NCBI GenBank assembly: GCA_965227035.1
Contig: OZ245724.1
Span: forward strand, 930,001 to 994,000
From: CBDDFQ01 sp965227035
Lineage (GTDB): Bacteria; Pseudomonadota; Gammaproteobacteria; Burkholderiales; Burkholderiaceae_C
Direction of reading: 5' to 3'
Length of the DNA stretch: 64,000 nucleotides
How positions within the stretch are numbered: the stretch's first letter is position 1; each line of letters starts with the position of its first letter. The position numbers were made by a program, and so were the translations under genes. Shown here piece by piece: positions 26,612 through 34,788 of this stretch. Below the pieces are notes generated by a model, which saw nothing but the letters and a program-made list of their open reading frames with translations, did no database searches and was not told the DNA's origin.

Positions 26612-27199
26612 ATGAAGTCAATCCGATTCAACTTGAGCACTGCCGCTACGCTCTTCATTGCGGCTGCATTTCCTTTCGCTGCGCTCACCTCGCATGCACA
26701 AGCTCCGCAAAGCCGTCCTAACCTGAATACGCAACCTCCTGCGGCCGCATTGCCTCAGGCAGATTCGGTGGCAGGCAAAGAGCAACTCATCGCGACAAGC
26801 CTGATCATGACCGGGGCGTTCGGGGGTCACATCGCGTTGGGTATTCGAATCGGCGAAGACGCATTGCACCGCTTGAATCTTCCTCGCAGGCAAGTGGTGG
26901 TGACTGTGACCGAAGGCGCCAACGCGCCGTGCGCCTGCATCGTCGATGGCGTTTCAGTGGCGACCGCCTCATCGCTGGGACAAAAGTCGCTGTCGCTGAC
27001 GCAGAAATCCAGTGATCCGAGTTTTCTGGCAGTAGTCGAGGTGAAGGCGAAGAACGATCAGCGCAAGATCACTTATGTGGTTCCCGCATCGGCAATCGCG
27101 CGTCTTTCGAAACTCAATCAGACGAAATCGCCACCCGAGATACTCGATGAGGTGTTGGCCATACCCGAGGCGGAAATGTTTACCGCGCGTCGGTCGTGA
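26612..27199 (+). CDS. Exported FmdE-like domain protein
   Basis: A 195-residue protein with a signal peptide (MKSIRFNLSTAATLF...SHAQ). The core matches the FmdE-type fold: GAFGGHIALGIRIGEDALHRL, then VTEGANAPCACIVDGVSVATAS and SLGQKSL. Typical members have HxCPG and Cys ligands for zinc or iron. Here His73 and the CAC pair (Cys107, Cys109) remain, while the first Cys is lost. FmdE domains occur in formylmethanofuran dehydrogenase subunits but also in unrelated proteins. In a betaproteobacterial periplasm its role is unknown. The assignment rests on pattern recognition alone. Confidence 0.65.
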   Translation: MKSIRFNLSTAATLFIAAAFPFAALTSHAQAPQSRPNLNTQPPAAALPQADSVAGKEQLIATSLIMTGAFGGHIALGIRIGEDALHRLNLPRRQVVVTVTEGANAPCACIVDGVSVATASSLGQKSLSLTQKSSDPSFLAVVEVKAKNDQRKITYVVPASAIARLSKLNQTKSPPEILDEVLAIPEAEMFTARRS

Positions 27200-27209
27200 G
27201 TCGCCGGGC

Positions 27210-27584
27210 TCAATAGAACTTCTTCGGTTTAGCAGTGCCCACCGTCCAGCACAGCACACCCAGCAAAATGTCGAATGCAGCGGTGACTCGATTCACTGCA
27301 AGCGCTTGAACGACGGCATCGCGTGTCATCGGCAAGAACCATCCGACACCTAATACGAACAGTGCAAAACCGACCGTTGCAAGCGTGAGTGATGGCGTTT
27401 TCCGGAGGCCGAAGTAGAGAACTACAACTCCAACGCACAAGTGGATGATCGTCTGCAGAGTATTCGTCGACAGAAAGCCGAACACCTCTCGACTCGATAG
27501 TCCCCAGACTCCCTGAACCAGAAAAAACACACCTACCAAGCACGCGAAAAATGAAGGAAGTCCTGGGCGCTCTGTTGCGAACAT
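27210..27584 (-). CDS. Small four-helix membrane protein (DUF4383-like)
   Basis: A 124-residue hydrophobic protein with about four membrane helices (FFACLVGVFFLVQGVWGL, TIIHLCVGVVVLYFGL, ATVGFALFVLGVGWFL and the last near AAFDILLGVLCWTVG). The repeated pattern of a small helix pair with His in the second helix resembles DUF4383. ATG 27584 is preferred because the membrane protein starts cleanly there. It lies between the convergent FmdE-like gene and the DUF3443 gene. Function unknown. Confidence 0.65.
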   Translation of the reverse strand: MFATERPGLPSFFACLVGVFFLVQGVWGLSSREVFGFLSTNTLQTIIHLCVGVVVLYFGLRKTPSLTLATVGFALFVLGVGWFLPMTRDAVVQALAVNRVTAAFDILLGVLCWTVGTAKPKKFY

Positions 27585-27613
27585 GTTGTTGTTTCTACCT
27601 CTGATTGTCCAAA

Positions 27614-28885
27614 TCAAAACGCGACGTAAGGCCCGGTACCGCCGGGGGTTGTCGCGCCTTCTACAGCCGTGTAGACCTTCTTGCCGTAATAGAACGGCAG
27701 GCCCCATAAAAATGAACTGCCTAATCCAAGGGTCGCGCCGACGTCGGGAATTGCGGTTGTTGTTGCGCTGGCGCCGAACTGATCGAACGCACTCACGATA
27801 TTGAAATTCACCGTGCCCGTGACGGCGTTGGTACCGCGAATCGTTGCGCTCAGCGCAAGCGGCGAGGCAGGGCAGTAGTAGCCCGCGAGCGATCCGGTGC
27901 AGCCGGTGATGCTGTTGTCGGTAAAGAAGTAGAAGTTCGACCCGCTATCGAATGCACTGGCCGTGTAGTTCACACCTTTGTAGGTTGTCGTGAGCAAGCC
28001 TGTCGACGAATTGACGCCATAGATCGCCGCACTTCCAAGATCGTTGTTGGTGCGAGTGCCGACGCCGAAGGCGAGCGCGCCCACGAGATCGGTCGTTCCT
28101 GTGCCGGTCACTGCCGGCATCTGGATCATTACGCCGTTGTTGTCCGTGGGCAAAAGCGGCACTGGATTCGAGACCTGCTTGGCACGCGGAATAGTCGATG
28201 AGACGCAGCTGGTTGGAGTCGCGCACGCGTAGTAGCCAGCGGCCGGCGCGCTGCTCACGCAAGTGTTGCCGCAGTCCTGTCTGAAGTATCCGACGCCGAG
28301 GATGCCATTCGCATGCAGATCGTTGGAGTTGCTGCGAATGGTGCCGCTGCTGCTGCACGCAGATGGGACCGAAGAGTAGCCTGCCTCGGCAACGACTTGA
28401 ATCGGCACCGATGGCGCGGTAAGGCTACCTAGCCGAATGTCTGCGGTTCGAATGGGGCCCCAAGTGTTGCCATAAACGAACTGCGCGCATTCGGCGTACG
28501 GCTGCGAAGATCCGTTGACCTGCGTCGGAAACACGCTTGGATTCGACAACGCCGATGCGAGTATCCGCAACCCGGTCGATCCTGTGTCTACGATCACGTG
28601 ATCGATCGTCTGGCAGCCGGAAGTTGAACCGGGCGGGCATATCGTCACGTTGACGTACGGCGAATTACCGTTGCGCGACGTGCTGCCAGCAGGCCCGCTG
28701 TCGACGACGATTTGTATGACGTTGGAGCCGGTCACCAGTGCAGGTACGGCTACCGCGTCTGGAGTCGAACTGCCGCCGCCGCACGCCGCGAGCGCCAGGG
28801 AGCCGACGAACGCCAAGACCGTTCGAGTTATTCCCCATGTTTGCGCGCGTCTCAACTGTCGAATCATTGCTTCATTGAAGGTCAT
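27614..28885 (-). CDS. DUF3443 lipoprotein with retropepsin-like DTGST motif
   Basis: A 423-residue exported protein with a lipobox ending LAAC (Cys35). The mature part is Gly/Ser/Thr-rich with several conserved Cys. It contains HVIVDTGSTGLRI with Asp100, an aspartic-protease-like DTGST motif characteristic of DUF3443, and later FDSGSNFYFFTD, which looks like a second half-site. It overlaps the upstream DUF2844 gene by 14 bases, a pairing seen in Burkholderiales. It could be a surface or periplasmic peptidase, but no activity is established. Confidence 0.88.
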   Translation of the reverse strand: MTFNEAMIRQLRRAQTWGITRTVLAFVGSLALAACGGGSSTPDAVAVPALVTGSNVIQIVVDSGPAGSTSRNGNSPYVNVTICPPGSTSGCQTIDHVIVDTGSTGLRILASALSNPSVFPTQVNGSSQPYAECAQFVYGNTWGPIRTADIRLGSLTAPSVPIQVVAEAGYSSVPSACSSSGTIRSNSNDLHANGILGVGYFRQDCGNTCVSSAPAAGYYACATPTSCVSSTIPRAKQVSNPVPLLPTDNNGVMIQMPAVTGTGTTDLVGALAFGVGTRTNNDLGSAAIYGVNSSTGLLTTTYKGVNYTASAFDSGSNFYFFTDNSITGCTGSLAGYYCPASPLALSATIRGTNAVTGTVNFNIVSAFDQFGASATTTAIPDVGATLGLGSSFLWGLPFYYGKKVYTAVEGATTPGGTGPYVAF

Positions 28886-29363
28886 CAGGCTTGACTCCGC
28901 TGGGCATTTGGTCGACGAGATAAGCGGAGCCGGTGAAGGCCCTCATGCGTCCGGAAGATCGAACGACTAGCGAGCCTTGCTTCACAACTTGCGGGCCGCG
29001 TTCGGATTGTTCTCGAACGGCAGTAGTGAACGACTTGAAGTTGCTCTCTCCGAGAAGTTGCTGCAGGTCCGGAATGAAAGGGCCGCTCCACGACACTGCG
29101 AAGACGACACCTGTGTTCGACACGAACTCCCTGACCAAGGTGCCGGAAGGCAGTGCGAACTCGTACTGGGTGTAGCTCGATAGCGATGTCTGCTTTGCGG
29201 TGACGGTTGCAGGTGTTGATCCAGTTGCTGGTGAAGCCGAGTTCTGCATTGCAATTCTGTCGGCTTCCACGGACGTGACGCCGGAGCCGAGCCCTGCAAC
29301 TGCAGAAGTACAGGCAGCCGCGAGCGAAATTGAAGTAGCGACAAACGAAAAAAGCTTTCTCAT
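28872..29363 (-). CDS. DUF2844 exported protein
   Basis: A 163-residue protein with a signal peptide (MRKLFSFVATSIS...TSAVAG). The family pattern is visible in YTQYEFALPSGTLVREFVS, then VFAVSWSGPFIPDLQQLLGESNF and the SLVVRSSGRMRAFTGSAYL block. ATG 29363 is preferred over the longer frame from 29396, which would overlap the dienelactone hydrolase stop and displace the signal peptide. It is coupled to the DUF3443 gene downstream. Function is unknown; the pairing suggests a joint envelope role. Confidence 0.87.
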   Translation of the reverse strand: MRKLFSFVATSISLAAACTSAVAGLGSGVTSVEADRIAMQNSASPATGSTPATVTAKQTSLSSYTQYEFALPSGTLVREFVSNTGVVFAVSWSGPFIPDLQQLLGESNFKSFTTAVREQSERGPQVVKQGSLVVRSSGRMRAFTGSAYLVDQMPSGVKPDDLQ

Positions 29364-29392
29364 GTGTTGAACGCAATCCATCTGCTTGCCGT

Positions 29393-30304
29393 TCAAGCCA
29401 GGTTGGCTTTGAAGAATTCGATGGTCCTGCTCCAGGCCAGATTTGCGGCCGCAGCGTCGTAACGCGGGGTCGTGTCGTTATTGAAGCCGTGCTGCGTTCC
29501 CGGATATTGATACGACACATGCTTCACGCCGGCCGCCTTGAGCGCTGCATCGTACGCAGGCCACGCCGCGTTGATCCGTTCGTCGATCCCCGCCAAATTC
29601 ACCAGCATCGGCGACTTCACCTTCGCGGCTTCGGAGGGTGCCGGCGTGTTGCCGTAGAAAGGCACCGCTGCGTTGAGATCGGGCAACTGCGTGGCGAGCA
29701 TGTGAACGACGCCTCCGCCATAACAAAAACCGACGGCGCCCATCTTGCCGTTGCCGTCCGGGCGTGCCTTCAGCCAGGCCGCGCACGCCAGAAAATCTTC
29801 TTTTGTCTTGTTCTGATCGAGCTGCGCGAACGCATCGCGGGCTTTGTCCTCGTCGCCCGGATATCCGCCTAGCGGAGTAAGTGCGTCGGGCGCGAATGCC
29901 ATGAAGCCATCCAGCGCTAGTCTGCGTGCGATGTCTTCGATGTGCGGATTCAATCCGCGGTTTTCATGGATCACCAGTACTGCGGGCAGACGGCTCGATC
30001 CTGAAGATGCGGGGCGAGCCAGATAGCCGGCAATCGTGCCGTAGCCTTTAGGGGAGGGAACCGAAAGTTTTTCAGTCTTGACTCTGCCGTCGTCGGGCTT
30101 GATTTGCTGCCCGGCCGCGAAGTTGGGGCTTAGCGCTGCAAGCAGACCCGCAGCAGTAACGCCCGCCTTGGCGAATTTTTGAGCCTGATTCAGAAAGCCG
30201 CGCCGATCGATTCCGCCGTGGACGTAGGCGTCGAAGAGGATCAACAACTCCTGATCGAAATCTGCGGCGGTAAGTCGAGGTGGACGGGGCGAGCTGGACT
30301 GCAT
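29393..30304 (-). CDS. Dienelactone hydrolase family protein with twin-arginine-like leader
   Basis: A 303-residue alpha/beta hydrolase of the carboxymethylenebutenolidase family. The catalytic triad is Cys194 (GFCYGGG), Asp241 (GIDERIN) and His272 (GTQHGF). Before the catalytic domain is a DRRGFLNQAQKF-type twin-arginine segment and a hydrophobic stretch ending NFAAG, so it is probably exported folded. ATG 30304 has AGGAG six bases upstream. The hydrolase may act on lactones or ester side chains outside the cytoplasm. Its link to aromatic catabolism elsewhere in the window is only suggestive. Confidence 0.9.
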   Translation of the reverse strand: MQSSSPRPPRLTAADFDQELLILFDAYVHGGIDRRGFLNQAQKFAKAGVTAAGLLAALSPNFAAGQQIKPDDGRVKTEKLSVPSPKGYGTIAGYLARPASSGSSRLPAVLVIHENRGLNPHIEDIARRLALDGFMAFAPDALTPLGGYPGDEDKARDAFAQLDQNKTKEDFLACAAWLKARPDGNGKMGAVGFCYGGGVVHMLATQLPDLNAAVPFYGNTPAPSEAAKVKSPMLVNLAGIDERINAAWPAYDAALKAAGVKHVSYQYPGTQHGFNNDTTPRYDAAAANLAWSRTIEFFKANLA

Positions 30305-30483
30305 ACTGACTCCTGACAAAAAACTTATGGCAAAGCTAAACCAAAGGTTAGCGAGTTCCTTGCGATCTGTCTTGCTCCTCGACGTCATATTGGGAAAAAT
30401 GAATCGCTCGAATACCCGTATTCCAATCCCTTCGTTTTTCTTCTTCATTCAATCAAGAACCGCATAAGAAACGCACTTCATAC

Positions 30484-30912
30484 ATGAACGATCCCTTCTG
30501 TCATTCAAGCAGCATTGCCGTCAATCGCCCCGCGCTCGAGGCCTTCGAAATCATGTCCGATGGAATCAAGCAGGGTCGCTGGGCCTGGGGCAGTTTCGAC
30601 AGATCCGAAATAGAACCGGGGCTTTTTGCTGGAACCTCCGTTTTCACGGGCAAGCAGACGCTGGTGCGCCTGAACGCCGATCGTGAGCGACTCATGGTCG
30701 ATTACGAAGTGGGAGCGAGCAAGGAGTCGATGCAGTTTCGCAACATGTCGCGAGTGATCCCCGGGTCTTTGCTCAAAATGGCCGAGAACACGTGTGTTGT
30801 GACGCTGTTGTCCTGGCGTCTGACCACTCAGAGCGATGCCGACTGGACACAGTTCGGATGCGTTCACGAAGCCGAGATGTTTCTCATCAAAGGTCTGCTC
30901 GAACGCACCTGA
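30484..30912 (+). CDS. Conserved hypothetical, possible SRPBCC-fold protein
   Basis: A 142-residue protein divergent from the dienelactone hydrolase gene. The phrases IAVNRPALEAFEIMSDG, then GRWAWGSFDRSEIEPGLFAG and RLMVDYEVG resemble small SRPBCC (START-like) proteins, which bind hydrophobic ligands in a deep pocket. No catalytic residues are evident and no signal peptide is present. I am confident it is a gene but only moderately of the fold. It precedes the zinc alcohol dehydrogenase by 133 bases. Confidence 0.65.
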   Translation: MNDPFCHSSSIAVNRPALEAFEIMSDGIKQGRWAWGSFDRSEIEPGLFAGTSVFTGKQTLVRLNADRERLMVDYEVGASKESMQFRNMSRVIPGSLLKMAENTCVVTLLSWRLTTQSDADWTQFGCVHEAEMFLIKGLLERT

Positions 30913-31045
30913 ACCAGCGAACTCCTGAACCTGAGCGTGAACGCGGTGTTTGGGTCCCGCCCTATATTCACGCGTGGGCGTTCAAGGCTCGACATTCCCC
31001 AATTCAATTTCTTCTTCTCCCCCCAAGTAAACGAGACAACTTCAA

Positions 31046-32176
31046 ATGAAAATTCGCGCTGCCGTTCTCGAGGCTATCGGCCTTCCCGCTCCTTACGCTC
31101 AAAGCAAACCCCTTCGCGTTTCCCAGGTCGAACTCGATCCGCCCAAGCATGGCGAAGTCCTGTTGCGCATGCGCGCTGCGGGCCTGTGCCATTCGGATCT
31201 TTCGGTCATCAGCGGCGATCGTCCCCGTCCTGTGCCCATGGCGCTCGGGCATGAAGCCACCGGTGAGGTCGTGGAATGCGGGGCCGGCGTGACCGATCTC
31301 AAACCCGGCGATCGGGTGGTGCTGGTGTTCATGCCTAGCTGCGGTGGATGCATCCCCTGTGCAGAAGGACGCCCTGCGTTGTGCGAGCCGGGTGCCGTTG
31401 CGAACGGAGCAGGAACCTTGCTGTCCGGCGAGAGGCGCCTGCACGCAGCCGATGGGTCGGAGATCAATCATCATTTGGGTGTGTCCTGCTTTGCCGACTA
31501 CGCAGTGGTTTCGCGCCGCTCGTGCGTAAAGATCGACGCGGACATTTCCCACCAGGAGGCAGCATTGTTCGGATGCGCTGTACTGACCGGCGTAGGTGCA
31601 GTGGTCAACACCGCGAAAGTTCAGGCCGGCACCACAGTGGCGGTCCTCGGACTAGGCGGTGTCGGATTCAGTGCGTTGATCGGCGCGGTGGCGAGCGGCG
31701 CGCGTGAAGTGATCGCGATCGATCTGAACGAAGAGAAACTGAAGCTGGCGATGGAGCTCGGCGCAACCGCGGCATTCAACGCTGCGAACCCGGACAGCGC
31801 GGATCAGATTCGCGAACTTACCAAAGGCGGAGTCGATTTCGCATTCGAAATGGCCGGTGCGATTCCTGCCATGGAGCTCGCATGGAAAATTACTCGCCGC
31901 GGAGGCAGCACCATTTCCGCCGGTCTTCCCAACCCCGCACTCCGATTCCAGTTGCCACCGGTCGCACTGGTTGCAGAAGAGCGCACGCTGCGCGGAAGCT
32001 ACATCGGATCGGCCGTTCCCGCGCGCGATATTCCCCGATACGTCGATCTCTACCAGCGCGGCAAATTGCCGATCAATCGACTGATGGGACACCAATTGAC
32101 GCTCGAGACGATTAACGAGGGCTTCGACCGCCTGGCAACCGGGCACTCACTGCGCGATGTGGTCCTTTTCGATTGA
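31046..32176 (+). CDS. Zinc-dependent alcohol dehydrogenase
   Basis: A 376-residue medium-chain dehydrogenase close to the class III (formaldehyde/S-hydroxymethylglutathione-like) group. Catalytic zinc ligands include Cys48 and His69-Glu70 (GLCHSDL, ALGHEATG), and the structural zinc lobe carries Cys99, Cys102, Cys105 and Cys113 (CGGCIPCAEGRPALC). The NAD site is VLGLGGVGFSAL with an acidic residue (AIDLNEEK) favouring NAD over NADP. It oxidises alcohols or reduces aldehydes in the cytoplasm; the substrate is not told by sequence. It stands between the SRPBCC-like gene and the YXWGXW gene. Confidence 0.92.
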   Translation: MKIRAAVLEAIGLPAPYAQSKPLRVSQVELDPPKHGEVLLRMRAAGLCHSDLSVISGDRPRPVPMALGHEATGEVVECGAGVTDLKPGDRVVLVFMPSCGGCIPCAEGRPALCEPGAVANGAGTLLSGERRLHAADGSEINHHLGVSCFADYAVVSRRSCVKIDADISHQEAALFGCAVLTGVGAVVNTAKVQAGTTVAVLGLGGVGFSALIGAVASGAREVIAIDLNEEKLKLAMELGATAAFNAANPDSADQIRELTKGGVDFAFEMAGAIPAMELAWKITRRGGSTISAGLPNPALRFQLPPVALVAEERTLRGSYIGSAVPARDIPRYVDLYQRGKLPINRLMGHQLTLETINEGFDRLATGHSLRDVVLFD

Positions 32177-32336
32177 TGGCGACCACGGTCGAGTAGCCAA
32201 ATAAGTCACGAAAACGCTTGAATCGAGAGTACGCACGGGCGAGGCGTAACGCCGTGTTCCCAACGCTTACCTTATGTTGACTTCAGCTTTACGAACAGAC
32301 CCGAAGATGGGATCACCTCATCAAAAGGAGCTGAAC

Positions 32337-32720
32337 ATGAAAAAGCTAAACAACATCATTCTTTCGGTGGCAGCGGCAGGCATGCTCGGAATGGGCGGGT
32401 TGGTGATTCCGCAAACCGCGAGTGCGCAGGTCTCGGTCGGCGTGCAGGTGGGAACGCCTCCGCCGCCGCTCCGTTATGAACGCGTTCCCGCGCCGCGTCG
32501 TGGATATGTCTGGGCACCCGGCCATTGGGAATGGCGAGGCAATCGGCATGTGTGGACAAACGGCGTGTGGCTAAGAGAGCGCCGTGGATATGCCTACCGC
32601 GCCCCGCAATGGGAGCAGCGTGACGGCCGTTGGGCATACAACGCAGGGCGTTGGGATAGAGACGGAGATGGCGTGCCGAATCGCGCAGACCGCCGCCCCA
32701 ACGACCCGTATCGCCGTTGA
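32337..32720 (+). CDS. YXWGXW-repeat exported protein
   Basis: A 127-residue protein with a signal peptide (MKKLNNIILSVAAAGMLG...ASAQ). The mature part has repeated aromatic motifs such as YVWAPGHWEWRGNRHVW and the later W-rich segments, ending in an Arg/Asp-rich tail with a DRDGDGVPNRAD calcium-like loop. RBS AAAAGGAG precedes ATG 32337; the longer frame is rejected. Such YXWGXW proteins are common in Burkholderiales and may bind the outer membrane or cell wall. A strong terminator follows. Confidence 0.87.
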   Translation: MKKLNNIILSVAAAGMLGMGGLVIPQTASAQVSVGVQVGTPPPPLRYERVPAPRRGYVWAPGHWEWRGNRHVWTNGVWLRERRGYAYRAPQWEQRDGRWAYNAGRWDRDGDGVPNRADRRPNDPYRR

Positions 32721-32740
32721 TCGAATCTGATTTTTAGTTG

Positions 32741-32770
32741 AGAAAGCCCTGGAAACAGGGCTTTCTTGTT
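32741..32770 (+). terminator. Rho-independent terminator after YXWGXW gene
   Basis: Stem AGAAAGCCCTG / CAGGGCTTTCT with a GAAA loop, followed by a T-rich tail (TGTTTGT). It lies between the convergent YXWGXW and Asp/Glu-racemase-fold genes and could serve both. Confidence 0.8.
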
Positions 32771-32799
32771 TGTGCGATGTTTCTCTTCGCCGCTCACTG

Positions 32800-33543
32800 T
32801 CACTGCGCGAAAAGACTGCCCCACGCTGCCGCAGGTTTTGCGTCGACGTCCATCATCTTCAGTCCCTTCCAGACCCCTATGGATGTGGAGTCGTAAATCG
32901 GAATGCCCAACTCGGCCTCCATGCGAGCTACCACCGGTGCTGCAGGCAAATTGGTGCAGATGGCAAGGATCGCTTCCGGTTTTTTCGCAGCGACTTTGCG
33001 CAGCATTTCGGAAATGGTTTCGCCGCGTACTGCAGCGAAAGATATGTTGTCTTTCAGCGATGAAAAACAGGTGTCTATCGTGTCGTAGCCTTCGGCTTCC
33101 AGACCCGCGACCAAACCGTCGACGTAGTGTTCGTCGTAGGGCGAGATCAGCGCCACGCGTTTGATGTTTCTGGCTTTCAGCACTTCATCCATCGCGATGA
33201 TCGATGTACTGCAATCGATGCCGGTTTCCCGCCTCACCAGTCTGCAGAAATCGTGATCGCGCGACACGCCGATTTTTACGCCCTTGCTGCCGTTCCAGAC
33301 CAGCACTTCCGGATTCGCGTGCGCCAGAAGTTGCGCCGCTGCCAGCATGCCGTCGAGGTCGTAACTTTTGGGGAACAGGTCGGTCTCGCCGAAAACCGGG
33401 GTTCGAGAGAACAGCGGCGTGATGTCCGGAAAATTCTCGAGGATGGCCATGGTCACGCGTTCGACGACGGTGTTTCCGGATGGCGTGATCACCCCCATGA
33501 ATCGGGGGTTCGGGACGAATACTTCTTCGATAGGGCGAGTCAT
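32800..33543 (-). CDS. Maleate isomerase / arylmalonate decarboxylase-like (Asp/Glu racemase fold)
   Basis: A 247-residue protein of the Asp/Glu racemase superfamily. The second catalytic Cys of the family is present as Cys196 (AICTNLPAAP). The first position, where maleate isomerase has a Cys, reads VWNGSKG (residues 82-88). A single Cys is also the state of arylmalonate decarboxylase, so decarboxylation or a one-base racemisation is more likely than cis-trans isomerisation of maleate. It ends the ABC transporter operon on the minus strand, so its substrate may be the compound imported. The exact reaction cannot be fixed. Confidence 0.85.
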   Translation of the reverse strand: MTRPIEEVFVPNPRFMGVITPSGNTVVERVTMAILENFPDITPLFSRTPVFGETDLFPKSYDLDGMLAAAQLLAHANPEVLVWNGSKGVKIGVSRDHDFCRLVRRETGIDCSTSIIAMDEVLKARNIKRVALISPYDEHYVDGLVAGLEAEGYDTIDTCFSSLKDNISFAAVRGETISEMLRKVAAKKPEAILAICTNLPAAPVVARMEAELGIPIYDSTSIGVWKGLKMMDVDAKPAAAWGSLFAQ

Positions 33544-33612
33544 GACTGATTTATACAGCCTGTCGCGCGCCTTTCGAAAAACTGGAACCTCGATCGGGTT
33601 CGATCCGACTCG

Positions 33613-34734
33613 TTATTGCGGGCGAACCAACATGGTTCGCTCGGGCGACCACGCCGCCTGCCAGCGTTCGCCTGGCTGCGGCGTCACGGTACCGGTCGCC
33701 TCGACCGGTACGTTGCAGATGAAATGCACATCTCCGGGAAGATCCAGTCGTACCGAGAGGCTCTGACCCAGAAACACCGATTGCGTGACGATGCCGGTCG
33801 CCCAGTTGCCCATCGGGTGCGGCGCATCGACAGGGATGAGCCGAATGCTCTCGGGGCGGATCGCGACCAGCGTCTGCGCGCCAGCATCGAGGTCGGTCGG
33901 GATGGACGAGGTCCACTCCATGCCTTCGGTGGTGCGGACGATGGCAACGCCGTTTTCTTTACCGATGATTTGCGCCGGCACGAAGTTGGAGGTGCCGATG
34001 AAGTCGGCCACGAACACGTTGCTTGGCCGTTCGTAGACGGCTCGACCCGATCCGATCTGCTCGATCTTTCCGCCGCGCATTACCGCGATCTGATCGGCCA
34101 GCACCAAGGCTTCTTCCTGATCGTGGGTCACCAGCACAGTGGTAAGTCCGAGTTTGTTGCACAGCTGACGAAGTTCGATCTGCATCGTCTCGCGCAGCTT
34201 TTTGTCGAGCGCACCGAAAGGCTCGTCGAGCAACAGCAGGCGAGGGCGATAGACGATGGCGCGGGCTAGGGCGACACGCTGCTGCTGACCGCCCGATAGC
34301 GCTGCCGGCATGCGATCGCCGTAGCCATCGAGTTGCACCAGGCCGAGCGCTTCGTTGCTGCGCGCTAGCGCATCGTCTTTGGCAACGCCTCGCATGGTGA
34401 GTCCAAAGGCTACGTTGTCACGCACGTTGAGGTGCGGGAACAGCGCGTAGTTCTGGAACAGCATGCCCAGATTGCGTTTGTGAGTCGGCAATGCCACCAC
34501 CGATTCGCCATCTATGCGAATGTCTCCGCCACTCGGCGTGACAAGCCCTGCAATCATGCGAAGCGTGGTCGTCTTGCCGCAGCCGGATGGCCCGAGCAAC
34601 GCGAGGATTTCTCCGCCGCGCGCGTGCAGGCTGATCGAGTCGACTGCCGGTGGGCCGTTGCCATAAGTGCGGCTCACCTGGTCGATGTGAAGTTCCGCGC
34701 CCTTCGAAGGGGTGTCGGTGAGGGTCGCAGTCAT
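33613..34734 (-). CDS. Polyamine-type ABC transporter ATP-binding protein (PotA-like)
   Basis: A 373-residue ABC ATPase. Walker A LGPSGCGKTTTLRMIAGL, signature ALSGGQQQRVALARAIVY, Walker B LLLDEPFGALDKKLRE and the switch His in VTHDQEEAL are intact. A C-terminal TOBE-like regulatory domain of about 110 residues includes VAIRPESIRLIP. GGAG precedes its ATG. It should power the import system formed with the adjacent permeases and binding protein. Although the family is called spermidine/putrescine-like, members also import other small organics. Confidence 0.93.
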   Translation of the reverse strand: MTATLTDTPSKGAELHIDQVSRTYGNGPPAVDSISLHARGGEILALLGPSGCGKTTTLRMIAGLVTPSGGDIRIDGESVVALPTHKRNLGMLFQNYALFPHLNVRDNVAFGLTMRGVAKDDALARSNEALGLVQLDGYGDRMPAALSGGQQQRVALARAIVYRPRLLLLDEPFGALDKKLRETMQIELRQLCNKLGLTTVLVTHDQEEALVLADQIAVMRGGKIEQIGSGRAVYERPSNVFVADFIGTSNFVPAQIIGKENGVAIVRTTEGMEWTSSIPTDLDAGAQTLVAIRPESIRLIPVDAPHPMGNWATGIVTQSVFLGQSLSVRLDLPGDVHFICNVPVEATGTVTPQPGERWQAAWSPERTMLVRPQ

Positions 34735-34788
34735 TCGGAACTCCGCATAAACAAAAAAGCAGTTGAACGAGTCGAACGAATTAACGTG

